A stretch of DNA of 64,000 nucleotides from Gloeocapsopsis dulcis (GTDB lineage: Bacteria; Cyanobacteriota; Cyanobacteriia; Cyanobacteriales; Chroococcidiopsidaceae): contig NZ_CP119968.1 in assembly GCF_032163395.1 (NCBI RefSeq), positions 5,110,001-5,174,000 of the forward strand. Direction: 5' to 3'. Made by a program: the position numbers and the translations under genes. How positions within the stretch are numbered: position 1 is the first letter of the stretch; each line of letters starts with the position of its first letter. Below are positions 43,718 through 52,540 of the stretch, piece after piece. The notes under the pieces were generated by a model that was not told the origin of the DNA, did not search any database, and was given only the letters and a program-made list of their open reading frames with translations.

Positions 43718-44941
43718 ATGAAAATTTTAATTCTCCTCAATATAGTCTCTTCAGATAGTGGTGGAGCAGAGTGGAGTCTTCTTGACGTCTGTCGAGGTTT
43801 AGCTGAAAAAGGACACGAGTTACACTGTCTTTATTGTAAAGAAGGAGATTTACTACCACACTATCAGCAGTTTTGTAAAACAGTAGTCAAAGCCTCTACT
43901 TATCGAATCAAAGGCCATACACCATCATCAAGTATCAGTTTTATTACTTCGCTTTTAAAAGCACTTCATACCCAATTTGATCTCATCTACGCTAACTATT
44001 ACAGTCAAACATTTTTTGGTGGAATTTTAGCGCGAGTCAAAGGTATACCTTTAGTTTGTCATCTCCGTTCGTACCCACCGCAAAGACGTCATTTTCCTGC
44101 CCAAATTCAGATGGGATTAAATTCTTGTACCAGCTTAATCGCTGTCTCCCAAGCAGCACGTAGCTCATATTTAAAAGCAGGGTTTAATCCTCACCTCATC
44201 AAAGTTGTGTACAACGGTATCGATTTAGAGCGCTTTGTGATGCGTGGCGATCGCGATATCACTCGTCGTGCATTGGGTATACCTGCTGACGCATTTGTAG
44301 TGCTTTATGCAGGTCGAATTACGCGACCAAAGAACCTCGAAATGTTGATTGCAGCTTTTGCTCGTTTAGGTTTAGAACCCGATCAAGCACGGCTCCTAAT
44401 TACAGGAGCAACCTATTCTTCTAGTTATAGCCACGTTGCAGGAGATATGTATCAGCAGGAACTCATAGATTTATGCCAGACATTAGGAATAAGCGATCGC
44501 GTTCACTGGTTAGGAAAGCGTAGTGACGTACCAGAAATTTTTCGTGCTGCGGATGTTTCTGTACTTCCGAGTATACTACCAGAAACCTTTGGGCGAGTCA
44601 TAGCAGAATCAATGGCTTGTGGTACTCCGGCAATTGGCTTGCGCTACGGTGGTATTCCTGAGGTACTCAGTGGTGAGTTTCAACACTTTCAAGTCGAGAC
44701 AGGTGATGTTACAGGTTTAGCCCAGCAGCTACTAGCGCTTAAAGATTGGCAAAAGCAAGATCCAACTCTAGGACAGCGGTGTCGTACTTATGTCGAACAG
44801 CACTTTTCTAAGGAAAGAATGGTTGAAGAAGTTGAACAAGCTATGCAAGAGGCGATCGCTACAGGAGTCAAGCGATTTCGTTCCCCAAGTGCCGCAGCAG
44901 TCAGTTTCCATCCTTGGTATCCAGACAGCTTAGGTATTTAG
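43718..44941 (+). CDS. Family 4 glycosyltransferase
   Basis: I start at ATG 43718 (MKILILLNIVSSDSGGAE); the frame extends 45 bases upstream without similarity. The 407-residue GT-B enzyme has SGGAEWSLLDVCRGLAEKGH, AVSQAARSSYLKAGF, VLYAGRITRPKNLEMLI and the donor site PETFGRVIAESMACGTPAIG. It is a standard GT4 retaining glycosyltransferase. Donor sugar is unknown. Confidence 0.88.
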   Translation: MKILILLNIVSSDSGGAEWSLLDVCRGLAEKGHELHCLYCKEGDLLPHYQQFCKTVVKASTYRIKGHTPSSSISFITSLLKALHTQFDLIYANYYSQTFFGGILARVKGIPLVCHLRSYPPQRRHFPAQIQMGLNSCTSLIAVSQAARSSYLKAGFNPHLIKVVYNGIDLERFVMRGDRDITRRALGIPADAFVVLYAGRITRPKNLEMLIAAFARLGLEPDQARLLITGATYSSSYSHVAGDMYQQELIDLCQTLGISDRVHWLGKRSDVPEIFRAADVSVLPSILPETFGRVIAESMACGTPAIGLRYGGIPEVLSGEFQHFQVETGDVTGLAQQLLALKDWQKQDPTLGQRCRTYVEQHFSKERMVEEVEQAMQEAIATGVKRFRSPSAAAVSFHPWYPDSLGI

Positions 44942-44970
44942 CAAGTATAGTAAGTTAACCAAAAATTTTG

Positions 44971-45828
44971 ATGTTCTTGAATTTCTGGCACGCTAAACCA
45001 CAGCTAACAATTCCAACTAGTATTGTTCATCTACAGGACATTGAATTTACTCACAGTCAAGAACGTGCTTTGAAAATGGATATTTTGCACCCCAAAATAT
45101 CAACTCAATTAATGCCTGTGCTAGTTTGGATTCATGGCGGTGCTTGGCGTTCAGGTGACAAAAAAGAGGGACTCAAGCATTTAGTTTCCTTTGCCCGTCA
45201 GGGCTTTTTTTGTGCCAGTATTGAATATCGTTTGAGCCACGAAGCCATCTTCCCTGCTCAAATTCAAGATTGTAAGTGTGCTATTCGCTTCCTTCGCGCT
45301 CATGCTCGTGAATTTCATATTGATCCGCACCATATTGGTGTTTGGGGTGTCTCTGCTGGCGGACATCTTGCTGCGCTTTTGGGAACTACGCATCACATTC
45401 AAGAGTTTGAAGGAAGTGGAGGTTGGGAAAATTATTCTAGTTGCGTACAGGCTGTTTGTGATTGGTTTGGACCGACTGATTTTTTGAGGATTAATGATTC
45501 TCCTCGTAAAATCGATTTTACTCCTGCAGGCTCTCCGGAGGCGGCACTTATTGGTGGGCTTATCGAAGAAAATCAGGAAAAAGCAGCAAAAGTTAACCCA
45601 ATTACTTTTGTAAGTAAAGAAGCTTCTCCTTTTTTAATTGTGCATGGAGATAATGATTCGTTAGTGCCACTTAATCAAAGTCAATTACTCTTTGACGCTT
45701 TGCAAAAAGCAGACGTAGAGGTGACGCTTGAGGTCATCAAAGGTGGTAAACACGGAAATGAAAAGAAATTTGGTTCGCGCGCTCTTTCTCAAAAAATGGA
45801 GAAATTTTTTAAAAAGCACCTAACTTAG
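44971..45828 (+). CDS. Alpha/beta hydrolase, esterase type
   Basis: The 285-residue protein has an oxyanion motif VWIHGGAWRSGDKK and a nucleophile elbow GVSAGG with Ser128. VHGDNDSLVP (Asp) and KGGKHGNE (His) follow, completing a triad of the carboxylesterase / acetyl-xylan-esterase type. No signal peptide is visible. ATG 44971 is chosen over the in-frame TTG 44968. It may remove acetyl or hydroxycinnamoyl groups from sugars, which is of interest with the ammonia-lyase cluster 4 kb downstream, but the substrate is not shown by sequence. The next 166 bp hold no gene. Confidence 0.8.
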   Translation: MFLNFWHAKPQLTIPTSIVHLQDIEFTHSQERALKMDILHPKISTQLMPVLVWIHGGAWRSGDKKEGLKHLVSFARQGFFCASIEYRLSHEAIFPAQIQDCKCAIRFLRAHAREFHIDPHHIGVWGVSAGGHLAALLGTTHHIQEFEGSGGWENYSSCVQAVCDWFGPTDFLRINDSPRKIDFTPAGSPEAALIGGLIEENQEKAAKVNPITFVSKEASPFLIVHGDNDSLVPLNQSQLLFDALQKADVEVTLEVIKGGKHGNEKKFGSRALSQKMEKFFKKHLT

Positions 45829-45994
45829 TAAATTCATGGTTCATGTCGCTCTTAAAAACAACTATTTGGCTAAAATTTATAAACTTTGATTAAGCAATAT
45901 AATTGTAGATTTTTCATTTCAATTTCCTGAACTTTCCCTCTTTACTTTATTTTTAATCCAGCTTTTTATAAAAGTTAAAAGTTTTAATAACACC

Positions 45995-47275
45995 ATGCGA
46001 GTACTATTCATTGTTGGATCGTTTCCGGCGATATCAGAAACTTTCGTTCTAAACCAAATTACAGGGTTAATAGATCGGGGACATGAAGTTGATATTTATG
46101 CACTCAACAGACCAGAAAATACTGCTAAAGTCCACCCTGACGTGGAAAACTATCACCTCTTGGAACGAACTTATTATGCTCCCGAAAGAGCTGAAAGTTC
46201 TTTGATAAGGATGTTCCAAGCTTGTGGATTACTATTAGCTAGCGGCTGCAAACATCCTATAGGGTTACTGAGAGCGCTCAGTTTGTTTAAGAACAAAAAG
46301 CAGCTAAAGCCTATAGAATGGTTTCACTTAATGGTACCGTTTTTGGGTAAGCAACCCTACGATATTATCCACTGTCAGTTTGGTATATACGCCCTTAAAG
46401 GTATGTTGTTACGGGATATTGGTGCTATTAAAGGTAGGTTAGTGACATCATTTCGCGGCTTCGATATCAGCTGGTATGTTCAAGAATACGGAGAGGATGT
46501 TTATAACGAACTTTTCAAAAAAGGAGATTTTTTCCTATCAAACTGTGAATATTTTAGGCAACGAGTTATCAACTTTGGTTGTAACGCCAAGAAAATTGTC
46601 GTACTTGGTTCAGGAATTAACTGCGAACGGTTTTTCTTTAAACCACGTTTTCTTGATAATGGTAAAATCCGCATTACCACTACTGGTCGTCTTGTAGAAA
46701 AAAAAGGAATGGCTTACAGCATTCGTGCTGTAGCTAAGCTAGCTGAAACTTACCCCAATATTGAGTACAAAATTATTGGTGATGGAGTTTTAAAAACAGA
46801 TTTACAGAATCTCATCGAAGAACTAAATGTTAGTTACATAGTTAAGTTGCTAGGTTGGAAAAATCAGCAAGAAATTATTGAAATTCTCGATAATTCGCAT
46901 ATTTTTGTTGCTACTAGCGTTACAGCAAAAGATGGCAATCAGGACGCTCCAGTTAACACCTTAAAAGAAGCAATGGCTATGGGTTTACCTGTCATAGGTA
47001 CTAACCACGGTGGTATTCCTGAATTAGTCGAAGATGGCATTTCTGGTTTTTTAGTGCCAGAACGCGATGTAGAGACTTTAGCTGAAAAGATTGCTTATCT
47101 TTGCGATCGTCCAGAAATTTGGCAACAGATGGGTCAAGCTGGTCGAGCATACGTAGAACAGCACTACGACACGAATAAGCTTAACGATCAACTCGTCCAA
47201 ATTTACGAGCAAGTCCTAAGTAATGAGGATACAAATAGTGCAAAGAGTCCAAGTTTTAAAGAGGCGATCGCATAA
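45995..47275 (+). CDS. Family 4 glycosyltransferase (WcaL/AmsK-like)
   Basis: The 426-residue protein begins MRVLFIVGSFPAISETFVLNQ, with HCQFG near residue 126, ITTTGRLVEKKGMAY and the donor site DAPVNTLKEAMAMGLPVIG followed by HGGIPE. It is the same type as the protein at 5619-6734. These enzymes add galactose or similar sugars in colanic-acid-like pathways. The C-terminal tail is polar and probably disordered. Confidence 0.88.
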   Translation: MRVLFIVGSFPAISETFVLNQITGLIDRGHEVDIYALNRPENTAKVHPDVENYHLLERTYYAPERAESSLIRMFQACGLLLASGCKHPIGLLRALSLFKNKKQLKPIEWFHLMVPFLGKQPYDIIHCQFGIYALKGMLLRDIGAIKGRLVTSFRGFDISWYVQEYGEDVYNELFKKGDFFLSNCEYFRQRVINFGCNAKKIVVLGSGINCERFFFKPRFLDNGKIRITTTGRLVEKKGMAYSIRAVAKLAETYPNIEYKIIGDGVLKTDLQNLIEELNVSYIVKLLGWKNQQEIIEILDNSHIFVATSVTAKDGNQDAPVNTLKEAMAMGLPVIGTNHGGIPELVEDGISGFLVPERDVETLAEKIAYLCDRPEIWQQMGQAGRAYVEQHYDTNKLNDQLVQIYEQVLSNEDTNSAKSPSFKEAIA

Positions 47276-47298
47276 ATAAATGGTTGGTCTATTTATGC

Positions 47299-47378
47299 AG
47301 TAGGCATCTTGCCTGCCCATGCCCTGCGACTGAAGTCGGGGTCTACATAAACTAAGTGTGCCTCCGCACACTATAAAT
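47299..47378. repeat. GTAGGCA-type repeat joined to half of a MITE-like repeat
   Basis: GTAGGCATCTTGCCTGCC at the left resembles the repeat at 5530-5566. It is followed by GCGACTGAAGTCGGGGTCTAC and AAGTGTGCCTCCGCACACT, the left-arm type of the element at 22503-22651. The 169-bp gap (47276-47444) has no gene. Confidence 0.5.
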
Positions 47379-47444
47379 AAGAATTTTATTACTGAAGCTG
47401 CGAATTTATTTGCTCAAATCATGTTTAACTAGGAATTCTTATCT

Positions 47445-48503
47445 ATGGTAGAACCACAAGTTACGATTGTTGTTGCACCGCGAGAGCGTTTTAGCTATAC
47501 TCGCGAGTCACTTGACAGCATCTACGAGCATACACATACTCCATTTAAGTTAGTCTACGTTGATGGTGGTTCGCCAGCACAAATTAAGAGCTATTTAGAA
47601 GCACAAGCGCGAGAGAAAAATTTTCAACTCATTCGGACTGAACACTATCTTTCGCCAAACCATGCGAGAAACATAGGACTCGCTCAAGTGAACACCAAAT
47701 ATGTTGTCTTCATTGACAATGATGTGGTAGTCACACCAGGCTGGCTGCAAAAACTCGTTGAATGTGCAGAGACAACTAACGCTACTATAGTAAGTCCTCT
47801 GATCTGCCAACATCTACCGTTACACGAAGTCGTACATTGCGCTGGGGGAGAATCTGGTGTACGTGTCGAAACGAAAGACGGAGATGTCCGACGGCGGATG
47901 ATTGAGAAAATCTATTTGCAAGGACGCAAAGTCGCAGATGTCCGCCCGAAACTACAACGAAGTGAAACAGGTCTGGCTGAATTTCATTGCATGATGGTGC
48001 GTACCAACATCTTTACTCAAGTCGGAATGCTCGATGAAAAGCTACTCAACACGAAAGAACACGTAGATTTTTGTATTTTAGTCAACGAAGCTGGTGGTAG
48101 CGTTTACTTGGAGCCAGATTCTCTTGTCACCTATGTACCAAGCTCTACACTGACATGGTCTGATATGACCTTTTATATGTTGCGTTGGAGTGATGCTTGG
48201 GAATTGGCTAGTTTATACCGCTTGCGCGATAAATGGAATTTAACCGAGGATGACTATTTTAAGAACAAATATAAAAAGTTAGGATGGCGGCGATATATGT
48301 CAATTATTCAACCCTTGAGCGTGGAACTGAGCTTTAGGCAACGTGGACGTATTCGTCGCATGATAACAGATACTTTAATTTCTATAGATAAGCAACTCAA
48401 CAAACATATTACGACTCGCTATGCTCAAAAACACCTGTCACTGAAGCAACAGCCTGTCTTGCAGGTGCAACAAAAACCGATGGCAGTAGTATCACGTAAT
48501 TGA
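47445..48503 (+). CDS. Family 2 glycosyltransferase
   Basis: The 352-residue protein has a GT2 N-terminus (TIVVAPRERFSYTRESLDSIY), VDGGSP in the first Asp motif position and VVFIDNDVVVTPGW in the second. The C-terminal part (LAEFHCMMVRTNIF, MLDEKLLNTKEHVDF) fits the acceptor domain with its catalytic acidic residue. It is followed by a strong terminator at 48577, so it ends a transcription unit. Sugar specificity is unknown. Confidence 0.85.
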   Translation: MVEPQVTIVVAPRERFSYTRESLDSIYEHTHTPFKLVYVDGGSPAQIKSYLEAQAREKNFQLIRTEHYLSPNHARNIGLAQVNTKYVVFIDNDVVVTPGWLQKLVECAETTNATIVSPLICQHLPLHEVVHCAGGESGVRVETKDGDVRRRMIEKIYLQGRKVADVRPKLQRSETGLAEFHCMMVRTNIFTQVGMLDEKLLNTKEHVDFCILVNEAGGSVYLEPDSLVTYVPSSTLTWSDMTFYMLRWSDAWELASLYRLRDKWNLTEDDYFKNKYKKLGWRRYMSIIQPLSVELSFRQRGRIRRMITDTLISIDKQLNKHITTRYAQKHLSLKQQPVLQVQQKPMAVVSRN

Positions 48504-48576
48504 ATGTTACGCTACACAGACAAAACTTGTAAAAGCGACTTTAGCTATTAGCTAATTGCAATTTGCTTAAAAATTG

Positions 48577-48615
48577 TGGACTTGCTGTCTAAGGCAGTAA
48601 AGTCCATTTTTTGTT
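48577..48615 (+). terminator. Rho-independent terminator
   Basis: TGGACTT (48577-48583) pairs with AAGTCCA (48600-48606), with a possible inner CTG/CAG pairing, followed by TTTTTTGTT. It separates the GT2 gene from the ammonia-lyase unit, which should therefore have its own promoter in 48616-48895. Confidence 0.75.
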
Positions 48616-48737
48616 GGCAATTTTTAAGGCTCAAGAGAACCCTTTTGCGGAGAAATTCAATAAGAAGAAATAGAGCGAATTTGTCAAGAAATTCATAATC
48701 AGAATGTCATTACAGAGGAGATACAGCAGCTCTCAAT

Positions 48738-48863
48738 ATGGTAAATCCCAGTTATGGTACTGGCAAAGCTGAATATGTACCACCGATGTGTTTAGCAGCG
48801 ATCGCCTGCACAACTGGCAAATGTGCCTGCCCTGGTAAGTGTTTAAGCAAGTTTATTTCCTGA
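48738..48863 (+). CDS. Possible small cysteine-rich peptide
   Basis: ATG 48738 opens 41 codons, ending TGA 48861-48863, 32 bases before the ammonia-lyase start. The product has five cysteines in its C-terminal half (CLAAIACTTGKCACPGKC, residues 18-35) and a hydrophilic N-terminus. AGAGGAG lies at 48714-48720, too far (17 bases) for normal initiation, so the start is doubtful. No family is recognised. It could be a metal-binding peptide, a leader peptide, or chance. Confidence 0.3.
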   Translation: MVNPSYGTGKAEYVPPMCLAAIACTTGKCACPGKCLSKFIS

Positions 48864-48895
48864 CGTTATACACCTTTTAAGGAATTTCCAACCAA

Positions 48896-50578
48896 ATGAA
48901 TACAGCAGCTTTACAACAGACACAAACTTCTGCAAAAACTGTGTCGATAGGTAATCGCAACATCACCATTGATGAAGTCGTTAGTGTGGCACGTCATGGT
49001 GCCGAGGTACAGATCAGCAAAGCAGATGACGTTGCGCAGCGCGTTCAAGCATCTTGTGACTATATCGCTGATGCAGTCGCAACGGGTAGACCAATCTACG
49101 GTGTCACGAGTGGTTTTGGTGGAATGGCAAATGTTGTCATTTCGCGCGAGTATGCAGACTTATTACAGCATAATCTTGTTTGGTATCACAAAGTCGGTGC
49201 TGGACGCAAGTTACCGCTCACTGATGTCCGCGCTGCAATGCTGTTGCGTGTTAATTCACATTTACATGGTGCTTCAGGAATCCGCCGTGAGATCGTCCAG
49301 CGGATGGAAACGTTTCTAAATGCTAAAGTGACACCGCACGTTCCTGAATACGGGTCGATTGGTGCAAGTGGCGATTTGACACCATTGTCCTACATTACAG
49401 GTGCTTTGATTGGGTTAGACGAGCGCTATACTGTTGACTTTGATGGCGAAGAAATCGATGCGATTACTGCCCTAAATCGGTTGGGATTACCACAGTTGCA
49501 ACTCCAAGCGAAAGAGGGGCTAGCCATGATGAATGGCACCTCAGTCATGACAGGAATTGCAGGTAACTGCGTGTACGATACAAGGCTGCTGATGGCGTTG
49601 ACAATGGGAGCACACGCGCTGATTCTGCAAGGTTTAAACGGAACAAATCAATCATTTCACCCCTTTATTCACGAACTGAAACCACATCCAGGGCAAAAAT
49701 GGGCAGCATACACCATGCTCGATCTCTTGGCAGGTTCGCGCTTGATTCGTGAAGAGTTAGACGGTACGCACGAGTATCGCGGTCAAGCCCCAATCCAGGA
49801 TCGTTACTCTTTACGGTGTTTGGCGCAATATATGGGACCAATTGTTGATGGTGTGTCTCAAGTTGCCCAACAAATCGAGGTTGAGATGAACTCGGCGACA
49901 GACAACCCGCTGATTGATGCCGAGAACCAAGCGAGTTATCACGGCGGTAATTTCTTAGGACAGTATGTAGGTATGGGAATGGATCACCTGCGATACTACA
50001 TCGGGATGATGGCAAAACACCTTGATGTGCAAATTGCTTATCTCGTTGCCCCTGAATTTAATAACGGCTTACCTGCTTCTTTGGTTGGTAACAAAGAACG
50101 CATTGTCAATATGGGACTCAAAGGGTTGCAAATTACTGGTAACTCGATTATGCCGTTGTTGAGTTTCTACGGAAATTCAATTGCCGATCGCTATCCTACC
50201 CATGCCGAACAATACAACCAAAACATCAATAGCCAAGGGTTTGCCGCCGCGAACTTAACGCGCAACGCCGTTGAGATCTTCCAGCAGTATATGGCAATCG
50301 CCCTTATGTTTGGCGTTCAAGCGGTTGATTTAAGAACGTATGCTTATGCAGGACATTACGATGCTAGTGAGAGTCTATCTCCAGTCACGCGACGTCTGTA
50401 TCAAGCCGTGCGCGAAGTTGTGGGACAGCCACCATCAGCAACTCGCCCTTACATCTGGGACGATCGCGAACAACCTTTAGACGAACACATTGCCAAAGTT
50501 GCGGCTGATATTGCGGCTGAAGGTGCGATTGTTACAGCGGTAAAAGATCTTTTGACTAGCTTGAACAAGGACTCGTAG
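48896..50578 (+). CDS. Aromatic amino acid ammonia-lyase (PAL/TAL type)
   Basis: The 560-residue protein is closely similar in order and wording to the cyanobacterial phenylalanine ammonia-lyase of Anabaena. IYGVTSGFGGMANV holds catalytic Tyr68, and GSIGASGDLTPLSY holds the Ala157-Ser158-Gly159 triad that forms the MIO cofactor. LNGTNQSFHPFIH, TDNPLI and FLGQYVGMGMDHLRYY follow. It removes ammonia from Phe or Tyr to give cinnamate or coumarate. The selectivity pair is Y97-H98, where Anabaena PAL has Phe-Leu, so tyrosine use is favoured; a His here is known from tyrosine lyases. HAL activity is unlikely given the close match. It overlaps the next gene's start region. Confidence 0.9.
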   Translation: MNTAALQQTQTSAKTVSIGNRNITIDEVVSVARHGAEVQISKADDVAQRVQASCDYIADAVATGRPIYGVTSGFGGMANVVISREYADLLQHNLVWYHKVGAGRKLPLTDVRAAMLLRVNSHLHGASGIRREIVQRMETFLNAKVTPHVPEYGSIGASGDLTPLSYITGALIGLDERYTVDFDGEEIDAITALNRLGLPQLQLQAKEGLAMMNGTSVMTGIAGNCVYDTRLLMALTMGAHALILQGLNGTNQSFHPFIHELKPHPGQKWAAYTMLDLLAGSRLIREELDGTHEYRGQAPIQDRYSLRCLAQYMGPIVDGVSQVAQQIEVEMNSATDNPLIDAENQASYHGGNFLGQYVGMGMDHLRYYIGMMAKHLDVQIAYLVAPEFNNGLPASLVGNKERIVNMGLKGLQITGNSIMPLLSFYGNSIADRYPTHAEQYNQNINSQGFAAANLTRNAVEIFQQYMAIALMFGVQAVDLRTYAYAGHYDASESLSPVTRRLYQAVREVVGQPPSATRPYIWDDREQPLDEHIAKVAADIAAEGAIVTAVKDLLTSLNKDS

Positions 50579-50580
50579 TG

Positions 50581-52224
50581 ATGAACATTGCCCAACATAT
50601 AGAACGCGGTCATCATTTATTTCCTGATAAGACTGCCCTCATTTTTGAAGAAAGATCTTACACGTACAAAGATCTCGACTTGCTGGCAAATCGCGTCGCC
50701 AATGGGTTACGCGATCGCAATATTCATCGCGGCGATCGCATTGCCTTATTCTTGCCGAATATTCCCGAATTCATCATTGCTTATCTCGGCATAGTTAAAA
50801 TCGGTGCGGTGGCTGTATCGCTTAATGCCATGCTCAAAAGCACCGAAGTCAGCTTTATTCTCAATGATTCAGGTGCGAAGGCAATTGTCACCACCGCAGA
50901 ACTTGTAGAGAATGTCCCTGAAGCAGACTTACCTGAGTTAAAACACATCTTGATTGCTGAAGGCGAAAGCAGCAAAGGATTGGGCTTAGCTGAGATGATG
51001 GCAAGTGCCTCATCAGAAGCCAAGGCGATTGAAATGGATCGTCATGCCCCCGCTGCGATTGTCTACACTTCAGGTACTACAGGCTTTCCTAAAGGCGCTA
51101 CCTTATCTCACGGTAATGTCATTTCTAACAGCTACTCGCAAAACCGTTGTTGTGGGATGAGTGCCGAAGAACGCATCTTACTGTACCTACCACTATTCCA
51201 CTGCTTCGGTCAAAACGCCGTTCTTAATGCTGGGCTAAATGCCTGTGCGACGATTGTTCTCCACCGTAATTTCGATTTAGAGAAGATTCTTAACTCGGTC
51301 GCTACTGAGCAGATCACGATGTTCTTTAGTGTGCCGACACTCTACATCCTACTTCTAAATATGGGGACGTTGGGCTATGACTTGAGTTCGATTCGCTACT
51401 ACTTCTCAGCTGCTGCACCACTTCCTGTAGAGGTTGCTCAAAAGTGGTTTGACAAGTATGGCTTAGAAATTCATCAAGGCTACGGTCTGACGGAAACATC
51501 TCCTTGCGCTAGCTACAACAATGACTTTAAATACAAAGTCGGGTCAATAGGTACGCCGATTGAAAATGTCGAGATGAAAATCGTCCATGCGGATGGCAAA
51601 GATGCCTTACCAGGAGATCTCGGCGAAATTATTATTCGGGGTCCTAATGTGATGTTGGGCTATTGGAATCGCCCCTTTGAAACCGCAGAAGTGATCAAAA
51701 ACGGGTGGTTTTATACTGGTGATATTGGTCAAATTGATGAAGACGGCTACTTCTACATTGTGGATCGCTCCAAAGACATGATTAATGTTGCTGGATTCAA
51801 GGTCTACCCAACTGAAGTAGAAAACGTCATCTATCAACACCCCACAGTGGCCGAAGTTGCCGTTTACGGCGTTCCCAACTTGGAAACAACTGAAATCGTC
51901 AAAGCCAATATTGTTCTTAAACCAGAGCAAACTGTAACAGAAAAACAAATGATTGCTTTCTGTTCTGAACGCATGGCTGCGTATAAAGTACCCAAAGCAA
52001 TTAAGTTTGTTGATTCTATTCCCAAAAATCCTACGGGAAAAGTCTTAAAACGCGTTCTGCGTGACGAGGCTGCCAATGAAGCCCTAGTAGTAAAACCAAG
52101 AAGCTTTGTTGCAAAACCTGCTGTCACAAAAACTCCAGCGCCAGTCGTTACACCAGCCACTACTAATAATTCAAATAAAGGTGTCTTCAAGGCTTTAGGT
52201 AACTTGTTTAAACACCGAAATTAG
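50581..52224 (+). CDS. AMP-forming acyl/aryl ligase (4-coumarate-CoA ligase-like)
   Basis: ATG 50581 is 2 bases after the lyase stop; a GTG at 50578 overlaps it. The protein has the ANL motifs YTSGTTGFPKGATLSHGN (ATP loop), GYGLTETSP, FYTGDIG and NPTGKVLKR with the catalytic Lys. It should activate a carboxylic acid as acyl-AMP and pass it to CoA or a carrier. Next to an ammonia-lyase, coumarate or cinnamate is the likely substrate, but fatty acid is possible. After the usual end (about residue 498) there is a 49-residue tail rich in Pro, Ala, Thr and Lys ending LGNLFKHRN, which is unusual for the family. Confidence 0.86.
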   Translation: MNIAQHIERGHHLFPDKTALIFEERSYTYKDLDLLANRVANGLRDRNIHRGDRIALFLPNIPEFIIAYLGIVKIGAVAVSLNAMLKSTEVSFILNDSGAKAIVTTAELVENVPEADLPELKHILIAEGESSKGLGLAEMMASASSEAKAIEMDRHAPAAIVYTSGTTGFPKGATLSHGNVISNSYSQNRCCGMSAEERILLYLPLFHCFGQNAVLNAGLNACATIVLHRNFDLEKILNSVATEQITMFFSVPTLYILLLNMGTLGYDLSSIRYYFSAAAPLPVEVAQKWFDKYGLEIHQGYGLTETSPCASYNNDFKYKVGSIGTPIENVEMKIVHADGKDALPGDLGEIIIRGPNVMLGYWNRPFETAEVIKNGWFYTGDIGQIDEDGYFYIVDRSKDMINVAGFKVYPTEVENVIYQHPTVAEVAVYGVPNLETTEIVKANIVLKPEQTVTEKQMIAFCSERMAAYKVPKAIKFVDSIPKNPTGKVLKRVLRDEAANEALVVKPRSFVAKPAVTKTPAPVVTPATTNNSNKGVFKALGNLFKHRN

Positions 52225-52257
52225 CTCAATCAAAACCAACGTAGTGCAGCAAAAAAA

Positions 52258-52280
52258 GCGATTAGCAATTAGCAATCAGC
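52258..52280. repeat. Heptanucleotide tandem repeat remnant
   Basis: GCGATTAGCAATTAGCAATC contains repeated ATTAGCA units. Similar TTAGC-rich stretches lie at 53821-53845 and 53880-53896. This is the short tandem repeat type common in filamentous cyanobacteria. Confidence 0.45.
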
Positions 52281-52301
52281 CAAAACCTGACGACTGAAAA
52301 A

Positions 52302-52343
52302 TCAGGACATAATAATTGAAAAGTGTCCTGATAAAGTTTTTAT
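52302..52343 (+). terminator. Rho-independent terminator after acyl ligase gene
   Basis: TCAGGACA (52302-52309) pairs with TGTCCTGA (52324-52331) and is followed by TAAAGTTTTTAT. It implies that the lyase and ligase form a two-gene unit. The rest of the 316-bp gap (52225-52540) shows only TTAGCAA repeats. Confidence 0.7.
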
Positions 52344-52540
52344 ACTCTGCTAGCTTCCTAGGTCACTTTAAATAAGGAAAAATTTTTCTAAAGATTGAGA
52401 GATCTTGATATACCTGCCTTTCAGTCTTGCCCTAACATATTTTCTACTGGCGATACTTTTGCCAAGATCTGCATCCAAAGCTGAGCGCATAGTTAAATTT
52501 ACAGCCAACAAACAAATTTAGTTGTTTAAAGAGGTACATA

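Noticed and set aside
48896-50578. Histidine ammonia-lyase (hutH)
   Set aside because: The sequence around the active site and the C-terminus follows the cyanobacterial phenylalanine lyase, and no other histidine breakdown genes are nearby.
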